64,000 nucleotides of DNA, from contig NZ_OY759856.1 in assembly GCF_963662805.1 (NCBI RefSeq), positions 124,001 to 188,000 of the forward strand. The letters are read 5' to 3'. Below the pieces are notes generated by a model. The model was not told where the DNA came from, searched no databases, and saw only the letters and a list, made by a program, of their open reading frames with translations. The position numbers and the translations under genes were made by a program. Within the stretch, counting starts at the first letter, position 1. Every line of letters starts with the position of its first letter. The stretch comes from an uncultured Cohaesibacter sp. (GTDB taxonomy: Bacteria; Pseudomonadota; Alphaproteobacteria; Rhizobiales; Cohaesibacteraceae). Shown piece after piece: positions 28,650-36,775 of this stretch.

Positions 28650-30719
28650 ATGAACAAGTTGCTGTTGGTCGCGCTGGCTGCGTCCACAATTCTGTCTCCC
28701 GTGACCCACGTCATGGCGCAAGAGGTAGAGGAAGAGCTCACCTCGGATAACTTTCTCGATCGCATCGTGGTCAGCGCTGGCGAAGAAAAAGTCGCTATCG
28801 ACACACCACAGGCGGTATCCGTCCTGACTCAGGAAGACATCGACGAGGCACAGCCCGAAACGGTGGGCGATCTGTTCCAGTTCATCCCTGGCGTCTCCAC
28901 GGTCGGCTCCGAACACCCCTTGGGTCAGAGCTTCAACATCCGCGGCATCGGTGCCGCAGCTGCCGCCGACGAATCCAAGATCATCATGCAGGTCGACGGC
29001 GTCACCAAATTCTTCGAGCAGTATCGCATGGGGTCTCTCTTCATGGATCCCGAACTGCTCAAGCGTGTCGAGGTTCTGCGCGGCCCTGCTTCCTCCACGC
29101 TTTACGGCTCGGGCGCTTTGGGTGGCGTGATTTCCATGACCACCAAGGACGCCTCGGACTTCCTCAAGGATGAGCAGACCTGGGCCTTCAAGCCCAAGAT
29201 CACCGCATCCACGAACGGCAAGGGCGTCAGCACATCGGGCATTTTCGCAACGCGCGTCAACGAAGCCTTCGAAGTGCTCGCCGCAGGATCGTTCCGCAAG
29301 GCAGACAGCTACAAGGACGGCAATGGCGACACGATAGACAATTCGGACTATCAGAGCCTTTCGGGCATGGTGAACGCGAAATTCCACTTCGGCGAGGACA
29401 TGGAACAATATGTTCGCCTGAGCGCCATGCAATATTACTCCGATCTCAATGACACCGCATACAGTCAGACCGGCGGCGTCGACTTCGGTCTGACAGATCG
29501 CAAGGTCACCGACCGCAACGTCGCGCTCGAATATGTCAATCCGGTCCTCGGCAACAAATATTTCGACGTCAAGGTCAATCTGGGTTACTCCGATACGCAG
29601 AACGAACAGGACGACATGCAGAGCATTTATGCCTCCACGTTCGGCGATGAGTCGGAATATGGCTATACGTCCTATGTCGCCAAGCTGGAAAACACCTCCG
29701 ATCTTTCCTTCGGCGAACGCATCCAGCACTATCTGACCCTTGGCACCGAATACAGCTTCCAGGAACGCACGTCGTCCTACACCTACGCTGGCACGACGTC
29801 GACCTCACTCACCCACCCAGAGGGAACGCAAGCCAAGGTGAGCGGCTACGCCCAGTCCGAAATCATCATCAATGATCGCTTCACGCTGATTCCGGGTGTA
29901 CGTTACGACCGATACATGAACGATCCCGAGGATGCGACACAAGCCGACAAGGACATCGGGGCCTTCTCGCCCAAGCTTGCCGCTCTGGTCGAAGTCACCG
30001 ACTTCTTGTCTCTGTTCGGGTCTGTTGCCTACACCGAGCGAGCCCCGACCCTTGACGAGTTCTACTCCTCCTCGGCTGCCGGTTATCGCGGTCCAACTTA
30101 CCTTCCGGCCCGGTCTGCAAGCCCCGATCTGGATCCGGAACGCTCGACCAACTTCGAAGGCGGCATCGCCCTCAAGTTCGACAATGTCTTTGGCAGGGAT
30201 CGCTTCACCACCAAGATCACGGCGTTCCAGAACAACGTGCGTGACCTGATCGAGAGCGATTCCGACGGTCCGACCTATTATCACAATGTCGACAAGGCCC
30301 GCATTCACGGCATCGAACTCGAAGCCAGCTACATGGCCGAGAATCTCTTTGCCCGCGCCGCCTATTCGGCAACCCGTGGCAAGAACCAGACCGACGGAAC
30401 GCATCTGGATTCGATTGCAGCGGATACGCTTTCAACCTCATTCGGTTTTCTGCTGCCTCAGTATGACGTGAAGGTTGCCTGGGATTCGGTCTACGCCGCC
30501 GATCAGGAAAAGGTCTCGACTGCCACCATGCGTACCGGCGGTTACGGGGTTCATGGTCTGTCCGCAAGCTGGACACCGGACGAAGGGCGCTTTGCCGATA
30601 TCGAGGCCCGCATTTCCGTCGAGAATATCTTCGACCGGGACTATCGCGCCCATCTGTCAAACGACACCGCACAAGGCCGGACCTTCAAGTTCACTGTCTC
30701 CAAGATTTTTGGTGGCTAA
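28650..30719 (+). CDS. hmuR: TonB-dependent heme receptor
   Basis: A 689-residue outer-membrane receptor. ATG 28650 is preferred over 28638 because GAGG lies at the right distance. The signal peptide is MNKLLLVALAASTILSPVTH, cut near MAQE. The plug domain follows with FLDRIVVSAGEEKV (TonB box region), PQAVSVLTQEDI and SFNIRGIGAAAAADESKI. The beta-barrel ends in Phe-rich strands (GRTFKFTVSKIFGG). FRAP and NPNL motifs of heme receptors appear only loosely (for example RAPTLDEFY and NIFDRDYRAHLS). Context with hemP, hmuSTUV and a heme monooxygenase makes heme the likely ligand. Confidence 0.9.
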   Translation: MNKLLLVALAASTILSPVTHVMAQEVEEELTSDNFLDRIVVSAGEEKVAIDTPQAVSVLTQEDIDEAQPETVGDLFQFIPGVSTVGSEHPLGQSFNIRGIGAAAAADESKIIMQVDGVTKFFEQYRMGSLFMDPELLKRVEVLRGPASSTLYGSGALGGVISMTTKDASDFLKDEQTWAFKPKITASTNGKGVSTSGIFATRVNEAFEVLAAGSFRKADSYKDGNGDTIDNSDYQSLSGMVNAKFHFGEDMEQYVRLSAMQYYSDLNDTAYSQTGGVDFGLTDRKVTDRNVALEYVNPVLGNKYFDVKVNLGYSDTQNEQDDMQSIYASTFGDESEYGYTSYVAKLENTSDLSFGERIQHYLTLGTEYSFQERTSSYTYAGTTSTSLTHPEGTQAKVSGYAQSEIIINDRFTLIPGVRYDRYMNDPEDATQADKDIGAFSPKLAALVEVTDFLSLFGSVAYTERAPTLDEFYSSSAAGYRGPTYLPARSASPDLDPERSTNFEGGIALKFDNVFGRDRFTTKITAFQNNVRDLIESDSDGPTYYHNVDKARIHGIELEASYMAENLFARAAYSATRGKNQTDGTHLDSIAADTLSTSFGFLLPQYDVKVAWDSVYAADQEKVSTATMRTGGYGVHGLSASWTPDEGRFADIEARISVENIFDRDYRAHLSNDTAQGRTFKFTVSKIFGG

Positions 30720-30720
30720 C

Positions 30721-30756
30721 AAAAAAGGCTGGGCGCCCCGCAAGGTCGCCCAGCCC
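30721..30756. terminator. Terminator between hmuR and the heme monooxygenase gene
   Basis: GGCTGGGCG at 30727-30735 pairs with CGCCCAGCC at 30747-30755. AAAAAA at 30721-30726 gives a U tract on the minus strand, so it works best for the gene at 30786. It can also stop hmuR from the other side. Confidence 0.8.
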
Positions 30757-30785
30757 TTCCATCGTATCGTCGCTCATCGGGACGG

Positions 30786-31115
30786 TCAGGCATCCCAGTT
30801 CTTGATGCTCAGGCCTTCAACTGCGGTGAAGAGTTCGAGGTTCGGCCGTCCCTTGTATTCGACGGTCGGTTTAACGCGAGCATGGGATTCACGGAACTGT
30901 GCGGACTTGGTCCAACCCGTGAAACTATCCTCATCGCGCCAGATAGCATGTGACGCATAGAGGACATAGCCGTCCTCGGTTTCATCGCCCTTGAGGAGAT
31001 CAAAATGCAGAAATCCATCCATATCCGTCAGTTTGCTCTCGCGGTTCGCCCAGATGCTTTCAAAAGCCTCCTCAAAACCTTTCTTAACCAGAAATCGGTT
31101 CATCGCGACATACAT
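30786..31115 (-). CDS. ABM-fold heme monooxygenase, IsdG/HmuQ-like
   Basis: A 109-residue protein of the antibiotic-biosynthesis-monooxygenase fold. The IsdG triad is visible: Asn 6 (YVAMNRF), Trp 68 (TGWTK) and His 78 (FRESHA). In IsdG these are N7, W67 and H77, which act in oxygen-dependent heme opening. Rhizobial HmuQ has the same size and opening. It probably releases iron from imported heme in the cytoplasm. The start at 31115 follows GGAGA; the longer frame from 31202 is rejected. It is divergent from the exbB-tonB operon and shares an iron-type box with it. Confidence 0.88.
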   Translation of the reverse strand: MYVAMNRFLVKKGFEEAFESIWANRESKLTDMDGFLHFDLLKGDETEDGYVLYASHAIWRDEDSFTGWTKSAQFRESHARVKPTVEYKGRPNLELFTAVEGLSIKNWDA

Positions 31116-31247
31116 AGTCTTGTCTCCATTTTGTTTGACAGAGTGGCGGCTGGCTGGTCTGCCGGGTGTCTTGCTACGCGCGCGTTTCATGCGCCGTTTC
31201 ATCAGGGCCGAATTGTTCAGCCTTTGCAGGGCTTGTCAAATAATTCT

Positions 31248-31262
31248 TGAATAAAATATTCA
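31248..31262. promoter_or_regulatory. IRO-type box (TGA-N9-TCA) between heme monooxygenase and exbB operon
   Basis: TGAATAAAATATTCA is a TGA-N9-TCA site and a near-perfect palindrome. It is centred in the divergent promoter of the heme monooxygenase and the exbB-tonB operon. Its resemblance to the site at 28494 supports joint iron control, probably by RirA. Confidence 0.7.
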
Positions 31263-31308
31263 TGTTTTTGAACCTCTGTCAGTCTTGCACAGAAACGGTA
31301 GGGAGAAA

Positions 31309-31737
31309 ATGATCACAATGAAGCATCACGTCACAGCGCTCTGTCTCGCTTCGCTGCTTTCAGTGGCCGTCACAGAGGCAGCGGCCGAAGGCACACTGGG
31401 CCTCGAGCTCAACAATGCGGTCAATCATGACAGCGTGTGTCGACTCAGTTTCATGGTCCACAACGGGCTCGACGTGCAGCTCGAGACACTGGGCCTCGAA
31501 GTCGTCCTCCTCGACAAGCAGGGACTGGCTCAGGATTTTCTCATGCTGCGTTCTGGCAACCTGCCAACAGGAAAGCGCCGCGTCCGCCAGTTCGACCTAC
31601 CGGACGTGAATTGCAACAACCTTGGCGAGGTGCTGATCAACGATGTCGCCGAATGCACCGCCGAGGGTCTTGATGCCAACGGCTGCCTTGCCATTCTCAC
31701 CCCGTCCTCGCGCATTGCCATCAAGCTTGGCCTCTGA
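31309..31737 (+). CDS. Secreted protein of the exbB-tonB operon, function unknown
   Basis: A 142-residue protein with a signal peptide (MKHHVTALCLASLLSVAVTE, cut near AAAEG). The mature part is a single domain with conserved-looking Cys residues (VCRLSF, VNCNN, AECTAEG, NGCLA), which may form disulfides. Similar small secreted proteins are often annotated with a signal-sequence name and found in front of exbB in Rhodobacterales and Rhizobiales. Its role in TonB energy transfer is not known. GGGAG precedes ATG 31309 closely; ATG 31318 is a possible alternative. The stop is 18 bases before exbB. Confidence 0.75.
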   Translation: MITMKHHVTALCLASLLSVAVTEAAAEGTLGLELNNAVNHDSVCRLSFMVHNGLDVQLETLGLEVVLLDKQGLAQDFLMLRSGNLPTGKRRVRQFDLPDVNCNNLGEVLINDVAECTAEGLDANGCLAILTPSSRIAIKLGL

Positions 31738-31755
31738 TCGACAGGAGAAACAGTG

Positions 31756-32490
31756 ATGCCTGAAGAAACACTCCCCTCCTCCCCGGGTTTGACCGGATCT
31801 CTGTTTGACCAGATCCGCTCCTTCATGGACATGGGCGGCCCGGTCGTCCTGTTGCTTGCCATTCTGTCGGTTATCTCGCTCGCTGTCATACTCTACAAGC
31901 TCTGGCAATTCTCGTGGCTCGGGATCGGTCGGCACAAGCGGGCGCACAAGGCCCTTCAGCTCTGGCAGACCGGAGACAGACCCGCCGCCATTGCCCTTCT
32001 GGAAAAGGGCAAGGCGCCTGTCAGCGTGGTTCTGTCTCATGCCATGCGCGGCCAGCTCTTTCATGCCGACAAACCCGCTCTCATCCGCGAGGACATCGAA
32101 CGGATCGCCCTCAAGACGCTTGCCAGTGCTCGGTCCATGCTACGCCTCTTGGAAACCGTCGGTCAGGTCTCCCCGCTTCTGGGCCTGTTCGGCACGGTCA
32201 TTGGCATGATCGAGGCCTTCCAGCGACTGCAACAGGCAGGCTCCTCGGTCGACCCTTCGGTTCTGGCGGGCGGCATCTGGGTTGCGCTGCTGACGACAGC
32301 GGTCGGACTGGCTGTTGCCATTCCCGCCAGTCTCTTTGCAGACTGGTTTACCACCCGTCTCGAGCGGGAACGCGAAACCATCGAGGAACTGGCAACGAGC
32401 ATCCTCACCGGACAGATCACGGACCGCAGGGACCCGATCGAAACCACCGCACCGGGAGCCCCTGCCGTCGGCACTCTTCAATCCGCCTGA
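31756..32490 (+). CDS. exbB: ExbB-type proton channel subunit
   Basis: A 244-residue MotA/TolQ/ExbB protein with three membrane segments: residues about 30-50, 145-170 and 180-205. The conserved channel region LLETVGQVSPLLGLFGTVIGMIEAF follows the cytoplasmic domain. ATG 31756 is chosen over the GTG just before it because AGGAG is eight bases away. Together with ExbD it would use the proton gradient to drive TonB. No exbD gene follows; tonB starts 38 bases later. Confidence 0.9.
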   Translation: MPEETLPSSPGLTGSLFDQIRSFMDMGGPVVLLLAILSVISLAVILYKLWQFSWLGIGRHKRAHKALQLWQTGDRPAAIALLEKGKAPVSVVLSHAMRGQLFHADKPALIREDIERIALKTLASARSMLRLLETVGQVSPLLGLFGTVIGMIEAFQRLQQAGSSVDPSVLAGGIWVALLTTAVGLAVAIPASLFADWFTTRLERERETIEELATSILTGQITDRRDPIETTAPGAPAVGTLQSA

Positions 32491-32528
32491 ACCTGGCCAT
32501 CAGACATCCGGCCCAAACGGAGGAACCC

Positions 32529-33593
32529 ATGCGCAAGATCGGCCTTATGATCTTTGCCTGCCTTTCCCTTCTCGCCCACATCACAGTCGCGGCGGTCTTC
32601 CTTGCTCCAACAAATGAGGTGATGGAAGAAGCGGGACAGGGCGAAACCGCGCTGGAAATGGGAACCCTGTTTGACTCGACCGCCAGCAAGGCGGTGGAGC
32701 CGGAAACCCTGCCCGAAAGACAGGAAGTTAGCCGGACCGTTTCCGCGACCGAGCCACGCCGCGCCATTCCGATCAAGGCCTTCAACCAACAGGATGTCGC
32801 CCCACGGCCAGTCGAGCCAAGGCAGGCCGAAGCGGAAGCTCTGCCCGAAGAGCTAACAGCAACTCCCGAGATCCAAGATACGGATATCGTCAAGCCGCGC
32901 GAGGCAAAAACCGCATCGAACAGCGCCAGGGCAGTCCCTCCGGCCACGATCAGAGAGGCACGTGTTGCCAGCCCCGAAGAGGTGACGCCGACCACGGCAA
33001 CCGAAATCGCGCCACCTCAAACCATCGAGGCGGTCGACGGTGCGCTTGCGTCCATGCCGCGATCAAGACCGCCTGAGCTGGTCAAGTCCATGGAGCAGCA
33101 ACAGGAGATCGAACGACAGAAAGCACGGGAAAGGGAAGCTGCGAGAAAGGCCCAAGCCAAAGCTCAGGCAAAGGCCCAAGTTCAGGCACAATCCGCGAGC
33201 CGTGCCGCAAAAGCCGCCCGAAAAGGCGGAGCGACAACCAATGCCAACGGCAAGAAGGCCGCCACCGGCGGAACCGGCGGCAAGACCAAGGCCGCAAATG
33301 GCGACGCTCTGACCAGCAATTATAAGGGCAAGGTCCGGGCACGCCTGAGGCGCAGCCTCGTCTACCCCAGAGCCGCCCAGCAGCGCCGCGAGACCGGAAC
33401 GGCAACCGTTCGCTTCAGCATCGCTGCCAATGGCAGGGCAACCGCAATCAGCCTCGTCAAATCATCGGGGCGTACCCGGCTTGATCGGGCCGCGCTGGCG
33501 ACGGTCAAACGCGCCTCCCCCTTCCCGCCTCTGCCGAGCGGGACAGGGCGCGGTGCCATCACCATGACGGTGCCGATCGTCTTTCGCATGTGA
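32529..33593 (+). CDS. tonB: TonB energy-transducing protein
   Basis: A 354-residue TonB protein. One N-terminal membrane anchor (IGLMIFACLSLLAHITVAAV) with the conserved His in it is followed by a long Glu/Pro/Ala-rich periplasmic spacer. A Lys/Ala/Gln-rich stretch at about residues 185-235 looks like extended helix. The C-terminal domain (residues about 260-354) contains LRRSLVYPRAAQQRRETGTATVRFSI and RASPFPPLPSG, typical of TonB. ACGGAGGAA gives a strong ribosome site. It should power HmuR. It converges with the CYTH gene, with three bases between their stops. Confidence 0.92.
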   Translation: MRKIGLMIFACLSLLAHITVAAVFLAPTNEVMEEAGQGETALEMGTLFDSTASKAVEPETLPERQEVSRTVSATEPRRAIPIKAFNQQDVAPRPVEPRQAEAEALPEELTATPEIQDTDIVKPREAKTASNSARAVPPATIREARVASPEEVTPTTATEIAPPQTIEAVDGALASMPRSRPPELVKSMEQQQEIERQKAREREAARKAQAKAQAKAQVQAQSASRAAKAARKGGATTNANGKKAATGGTGGKTKAANGDALTSNYKGKVRARLRRSLVYPRAAQQRRETGTATVRFSIAANGRATAISLVKSSGRTRLDRAALATVKRASPFPPLPSGTGRGAITMTVPIVFRM

Positions 33594-33596
33594 GGT

Positions 33597-34091
33597 CTAT
33601 GTCTGCGGCACGCCGTTCGCCGCCAGCGACTTGTTCTTGTAGCGTTTGTCCTCGGTGACATCCTCACCGAACCAGTCTGGCGCCGTGAAGGCGTCCGCCT
33701 CTTCGCGCGAGGAGAATTCCACCTCGACCAGCGTCAACCCGGCAAGATCACCCGAGAAGACATCTAGCTCGAACTGTAGGCCGGACGGCAGCGAGCCAAG
33801 ATAGCGCACTTTTTCCACCCGCGATCCACCCGTGGCAGGCCAGAAGCTGTCGAACTGGTCTCTCGGGATCGGCGTCTCGATTTCGGTCCGCTCAAGACCA
33901 CCATCGGACTTCAGCGTCATGAACTGCCCGTCCCCCTTCTGGCGCAAACGAATTTCGACACTGTCATCAGCCGCCGTCAGATAGCCTTGCTTCACCTCGG
34001 TTGCCTTGAGGTCATCAAGCGCCGGAAGCTGACGCACCAGATATTTCCGCTCGATTTCCGTCGACACCGGCTCTTCTTTCCGTTCGGTCAA
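33597..34091 (-). CDS. CYTH-domain protein (triphosphate-tunnel family)
   Basis: A 164-residue single-domain CYTH protein. The ExExK motif appears as EIERKYLV near residues 12-16, and other tunnel residues are in VEIRLRQKGDGQFMTLKS and LTLVEVEFSS. Family members bind triphosphate groups with divalent metal; many are tripolyphosphatases, thiamine-triphosphatases or adenylate cyclases. It is the last gene of a four-gene coupled operon, overlapping parA by four bases. A CHAD protein, whose family binds polyphosphate, is encoded two genes upstream. A role with short polyphosphates is therefore likely but not shown. Confidence 0.88.
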   Translation of the reverse strand: MTERKEEPVSTEIERKYLVRQLPALDDLKATEVKQGYLTAADDSVEIRLRQKGDGQFMTLKSDGGLERTEIETPIPRDQFDSFWPATGGSRVEKVRYLGSLPSGLQFELDVFSGDLAGLTLVEVEFSSREEADAFTAPDWFGEDVTEDKRYKNKSLAANGVPQT

Positions 34092-34837
34092 AGCGACACC
34101 CTCTCACTGACTTCCCTGTAGAGGGCCCGATAGGCTTTGGACGCAGCGCTCGACGGAGCCGTGGCCAGCACAGGTTCGCGATGCACACCCATCTTCTCGA
34201 TGTCGGAGGCAAAGGGAATCCGCGCCTCAAGGAAGTGCTTGCCATGCTTCGACGACATCTCGTCGATCAGTCCCAGATGCAGGGTCTTGACCGACTGCAC
34301 CATCGAGAAGAAGGCCAGCAGCTTCTTGCGCGAGATATCCTTCTCCTTGAAGAAATCGATCAGCTGCTCGAACGTGCGCTGAGACAGGGTGGTGGGAATG
34401 ACCGGGGCGATCACATAGTCGGCGGACTTGAACACGCTCTCCGACAGCGCAGAGATATTGGGCGGACAATCGAGAACAATCACGTCATAGTCGCTTCTGA
34501 CGCTCTTCAGGGCCTTTTTCAGGCGTGACCGGCTGTTGCGCATCCGTGACAGGAAGACATCGAAATTCCGAAAAGTCATGTTAGCTGGCAGGATATCGAG
34601 ATTGTCATAATCGCTCCCCCTGATCGCCTTGGTGAACTGCTCCACATCCTTGAAGAATTTCTCGTCCGTGAGCTTTCTGGAGGGCTTCACACGGAAATAG
34701 AAGCTCGAAGCACCTTGCGGGTCGAGATCACACAGCAGCACCCGCTTGCCTGCCTCAGCCATCGCATAGGACAGGTTGACCGAAACCGCCGTCTTGCCCA
34801 CGCCACCCTTGTTGGAATAGCACGCAATGATCTTCAT
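34088..34837 (-). CDS. ParA-family partition ATPase (short, type Ib-like)
   Basis: A 249-residue deviant-Walker ATPase. It starts MKIIACYSNKGGVGKTAVSVNLS with the signature Lys, then the A' motif LLCDLDPQGASS and Walker B YDVIVLDCPPNIS. It lacks the N-terminal helix-turn-helix of long plasmid ParA proteins, so it resembles type Ib ParA/McdA-like positioning ATPases. Type Ib partners are often ribbon-helix-helix proteins, and one is encoded at the head of this operon. No parS array is visible nearby, and the genes next to it concern polyphosphate-type domains. It overlaps the CHAD gene and the CYTH gene by four bases each. Cargo is unknown; the neighbours suggest polyphosphate bodies. Confidence 0.9.
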   Translation of the reverse strand: MKIIACYSNKGGVGKTAVSVNLSYAMAEAGKRVLLCDLDPQGASSFYFRVKPSRKLTDEKFFKDVEQFTKAIRGSDYDNLDILPANMTFRNFDVFLSRMRNSRSRLKKALKSVRSDYDVIVLDCPPNISALSESVFKSADYVIAPVIPTTLSQRTFEQLIDFFKEKDISRKKLLAFFSMVQSVKTLHLGLIDEMSSKHGKHFLEARIPFASDIEKMGVHREPVLATAPSSAASKAYRALYREVSERVSL

Positions 34838-36363
34838 TTTTTGCTCTCCCTGGCTTTGAACAGCTCACGAAAAGTCTGTTTGGTCTCCCGGCTGTTGAAC
34901 CGGTCAAAGCTATCGACCACCTTGGCCCTTTCCTCGAGCTGGCGCCGATGCAGAATGGCGATCAGCGCGCCGACGGTCTGGGCTATTTCCAACTGTTCCT
35001 GCTGCTGCTCCACATCGAGCCCCTCGACAAAGGCAGCCAGCGAGTCTTTCTGGACCGAATAGTCATTGAAGTAGCCAAGATTGTCCTGCAGCCGCTTCAA
35101 CGGCCGGATGAGGCTCTTGATCGCAATCTTGGGATAGAGGGGCGCGAAGAATTCCATGAGGTAGCGCAGCTTCTTGCAGTGAATGCGCAACTCGTGAACT
35201 TCATGATCATCGGTATCCGGCCCGATCTGCTTGGCGATCTTGCAGATCTTGCGATAGCGCTTCCAGATCAGCTTGCAGGCATAATCATGGGCGTGACGGT
35301 CGGCATTCGGGCCGCACCCGAGCTTCTTGGACTTGCGCACCAACTTGCCCAGAGCCTTGATCTCCTGCCGATAGTCCTCGCTCGACAGATGCGCGGCGAG
35401 CGCCTCCTGCACCTCCTTGCGCTCCTCGGCAAACAGGGCAAACATCTTGTCGAGCCCGCCATGCAGACTGTCTGGAAGCAGATCATAGAACTTCTGCTTC
35501 TCAAGCAGATAGACATCGAGATCTCTCTGTCGCCCGGTTGGTGCCATCAGGGCCGAAAAACGCGCCTTCAGCTCCGAGGTGGTCTCGACATCATAGACAC
35601 CCTTGAACAGGCTGAGAACCGAGCGGATCTTGCGCAGGGCAATGCGATAGTCATGCAGAAACTCGGTGTCGATGTCCGCAACAATGCCCTCTTCATTGGC
35701 CCGAGCCACCGGCAGATAGGAAGCGATGATATCGCTCGCCACATCGAAGGCGGCCTCATCATTGCCGATGCTGATTGATGGCTTGGGGTCATAACTCGAA
35801 CGCTTCGGGAAAAGCTTGGCATAAAGATCGATCGTCTTCAGTGGCTTGCCCCCGAGCGCAGCGAAGCGCTCAAGCGCCGCATCCAGAGACTCCTCATAAC
35901 CTCGAAGACAACGCAAGGACACCAAAAGACCGGTGAAGCCAGTCTCTGTCGACACTTCGATGACATGCACCCGAATGTGTGTCTTGGCTTCATCATCAAC
36001 GAGCGCCGCCATCACTAGCCCCAGAGTAATGTCCCCCATCGGCATCAGGGCACGCAAGGGCGAGACATCGCCGAGCGCCTCTTTCACCGCACCGTCATCA
36101 AGCGCGGCAACAAAGCCCGTGGTCTGGCGCGTTGGCTGCTGCAGTACAGCTCCGTCGCGGCCGATCACTTCGAGCCCACGCCCCGTCGACAGCAAAAGCC
36201 GACCCGAGAGACGCAGGGCATGATCGAACGTGTCGAGCAGGGTCGCCTTTCTCACGCTGTCATTTGGCGTAAAAACGAGCCTGAGTTCGCCGAAATCCTC
36301 ATCCGTCAGGCTGTCAGCCGAATAAGTCGGCATATAGAGGGTAAACTGATCTGCCTGTTTCAT
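34834..36363 (-). CDS. CHAD-domain protein with degenerate N-terminal CYTH-like region
   Basis: A 509-residue protein. The C-terminal half (residues about 205-500) is a CHAD domain: an alpha-helical bundle with the conserved basic motifs HDYRIALRKIRSVLSLF near 236 and HELRIHCKKLRYLMEFFAPLY near 390. CHAD domains bind polyphosphate through these His, Arg and Lys residues, and in Ralstonia CHAD proteins sit on polyphosphate granules. The N-terminal ~200 residues look like a decayed CYTH fold (ATLLDTFDHALRLSGRLL) with no ExExK motif, as expected for a non-catalytic remnant. That reading is uncertain. The gene is coupled by four-base overlaps to the ribbon-helix-helix gene and to parA, so it may link ParA to its cargo. 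Confidence 0.87.
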   Translation of the reverse strand: MKQADQFTLYMPTYSADSLTDEDFGELRLVFTPNDSVRKATLLDTFDHALRLSGRLLLSTGRGLEVIGRDGAVLQQPTRQTTGFVAALDDGAVKEALGDVSPLRALMPMGDITLGLVMAALVDDEAKTHIRVHVIEVSTETGFTGLLVSLRCLRGYEESLDAALERFAALGGKPLKTIDLYAKLFPKRSSYDPKPSISIGNDEAAFDVASDIIASYLPVARANEEGIVADIDTEFLHDYRIALRKIRSVLSLFKGVYDVETTSELKARFSALMAPTGRQRDLDVYLLEKQKFYDLLPDSLHGGLDKMFALFAEERKEVQEALAAHLSSEDYRQEIKALGKLVRKSKKLGCGPNADRHAHDYACKLIWKRYRKICKIAKQIGPDTDDHEVHELRIHCKKLRYLMEFFAPLYPKIAIKSLIRPLKRLQDNLGYFNDYSVQKDSLAAFVEGLDVEQQQEQLEIAQTVGALIAILHRRQLEERAKVVDSFDRFNSRETKQTFRELFKARESKK

Positions 36364-36542
36364 TTGTGGGTCTTCCGGGGCGTCTGGAGATAGTCCTCAA
36401 CCAGCTTTTCAACGATCTGCTGAACGCTGGTATCTTCTTCGATTGCGCGGATTTTCAGCGCCTTGAGCGTTTTGCCGCTCAGACGCAGGGACGTGTTCTT
36501 TTTCTTGTCGTCGACCTCGTCGCGCTCTCTGGATTTGGACAT
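36360..36542 (-). CDS. Small ribbon-helix-helix (CopG/ParG-like) protein
   Basis: A 60-residue protein. A charged, likely disordered N-terminus (MSKSRERDEVDDKKK) is followed by one beta strand (NTSLRLSG) and two helices (KTLKALKIRAIEED, SVQQIVEKLVEDYL), the ribbon-helix-helix pattern. Such proteins bind DNA as dimers. ParG-type partners of short ParA proteins have this layout, with a basic tail that stimulates ATP hydrolysis. It could also simply repress its own operon. ATG 36542 is used; a GTG two codons earlier is possible. It overlaps the CHAD gene by four bases and is the first gene of the operon. Confidence 0.78.
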   Translation of the reverse strand: MSKSRERDEVDDKKKNTSLRLSGKTLKALKIRAIEEDTSVQQIVEKLVEDYLQTPRKTHK

Positions 36543-36775
36543 AGTCACGCTTTCATTATGTCATGACGTCATCGTTTCACGAACAAGCGAGTCTCTCAAG
36601 GAAAAAGTGCACAAAGTGCATTTATTTAATCCGGTTGTGGAAAGAGATGACCAAATACCGGAAGAACGCCTTCAAAAGGAGATATCTCAACGATGGGGCA
36701 TGCAAACAAAAAGGTGAAGAGGGTTGCTCTCCACCTTTCCTGTAATCCAAAGCGCGAATGTCGCAGCCTCACGGC

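Noticed and set aside
34088..36542. Plasmid partition locus or integrated plasmid
   Set aside because: There is no ParB, replication gene or repeated centromere, and chromosomal housekeeping genes (pyrE, pyrC) follow directly.
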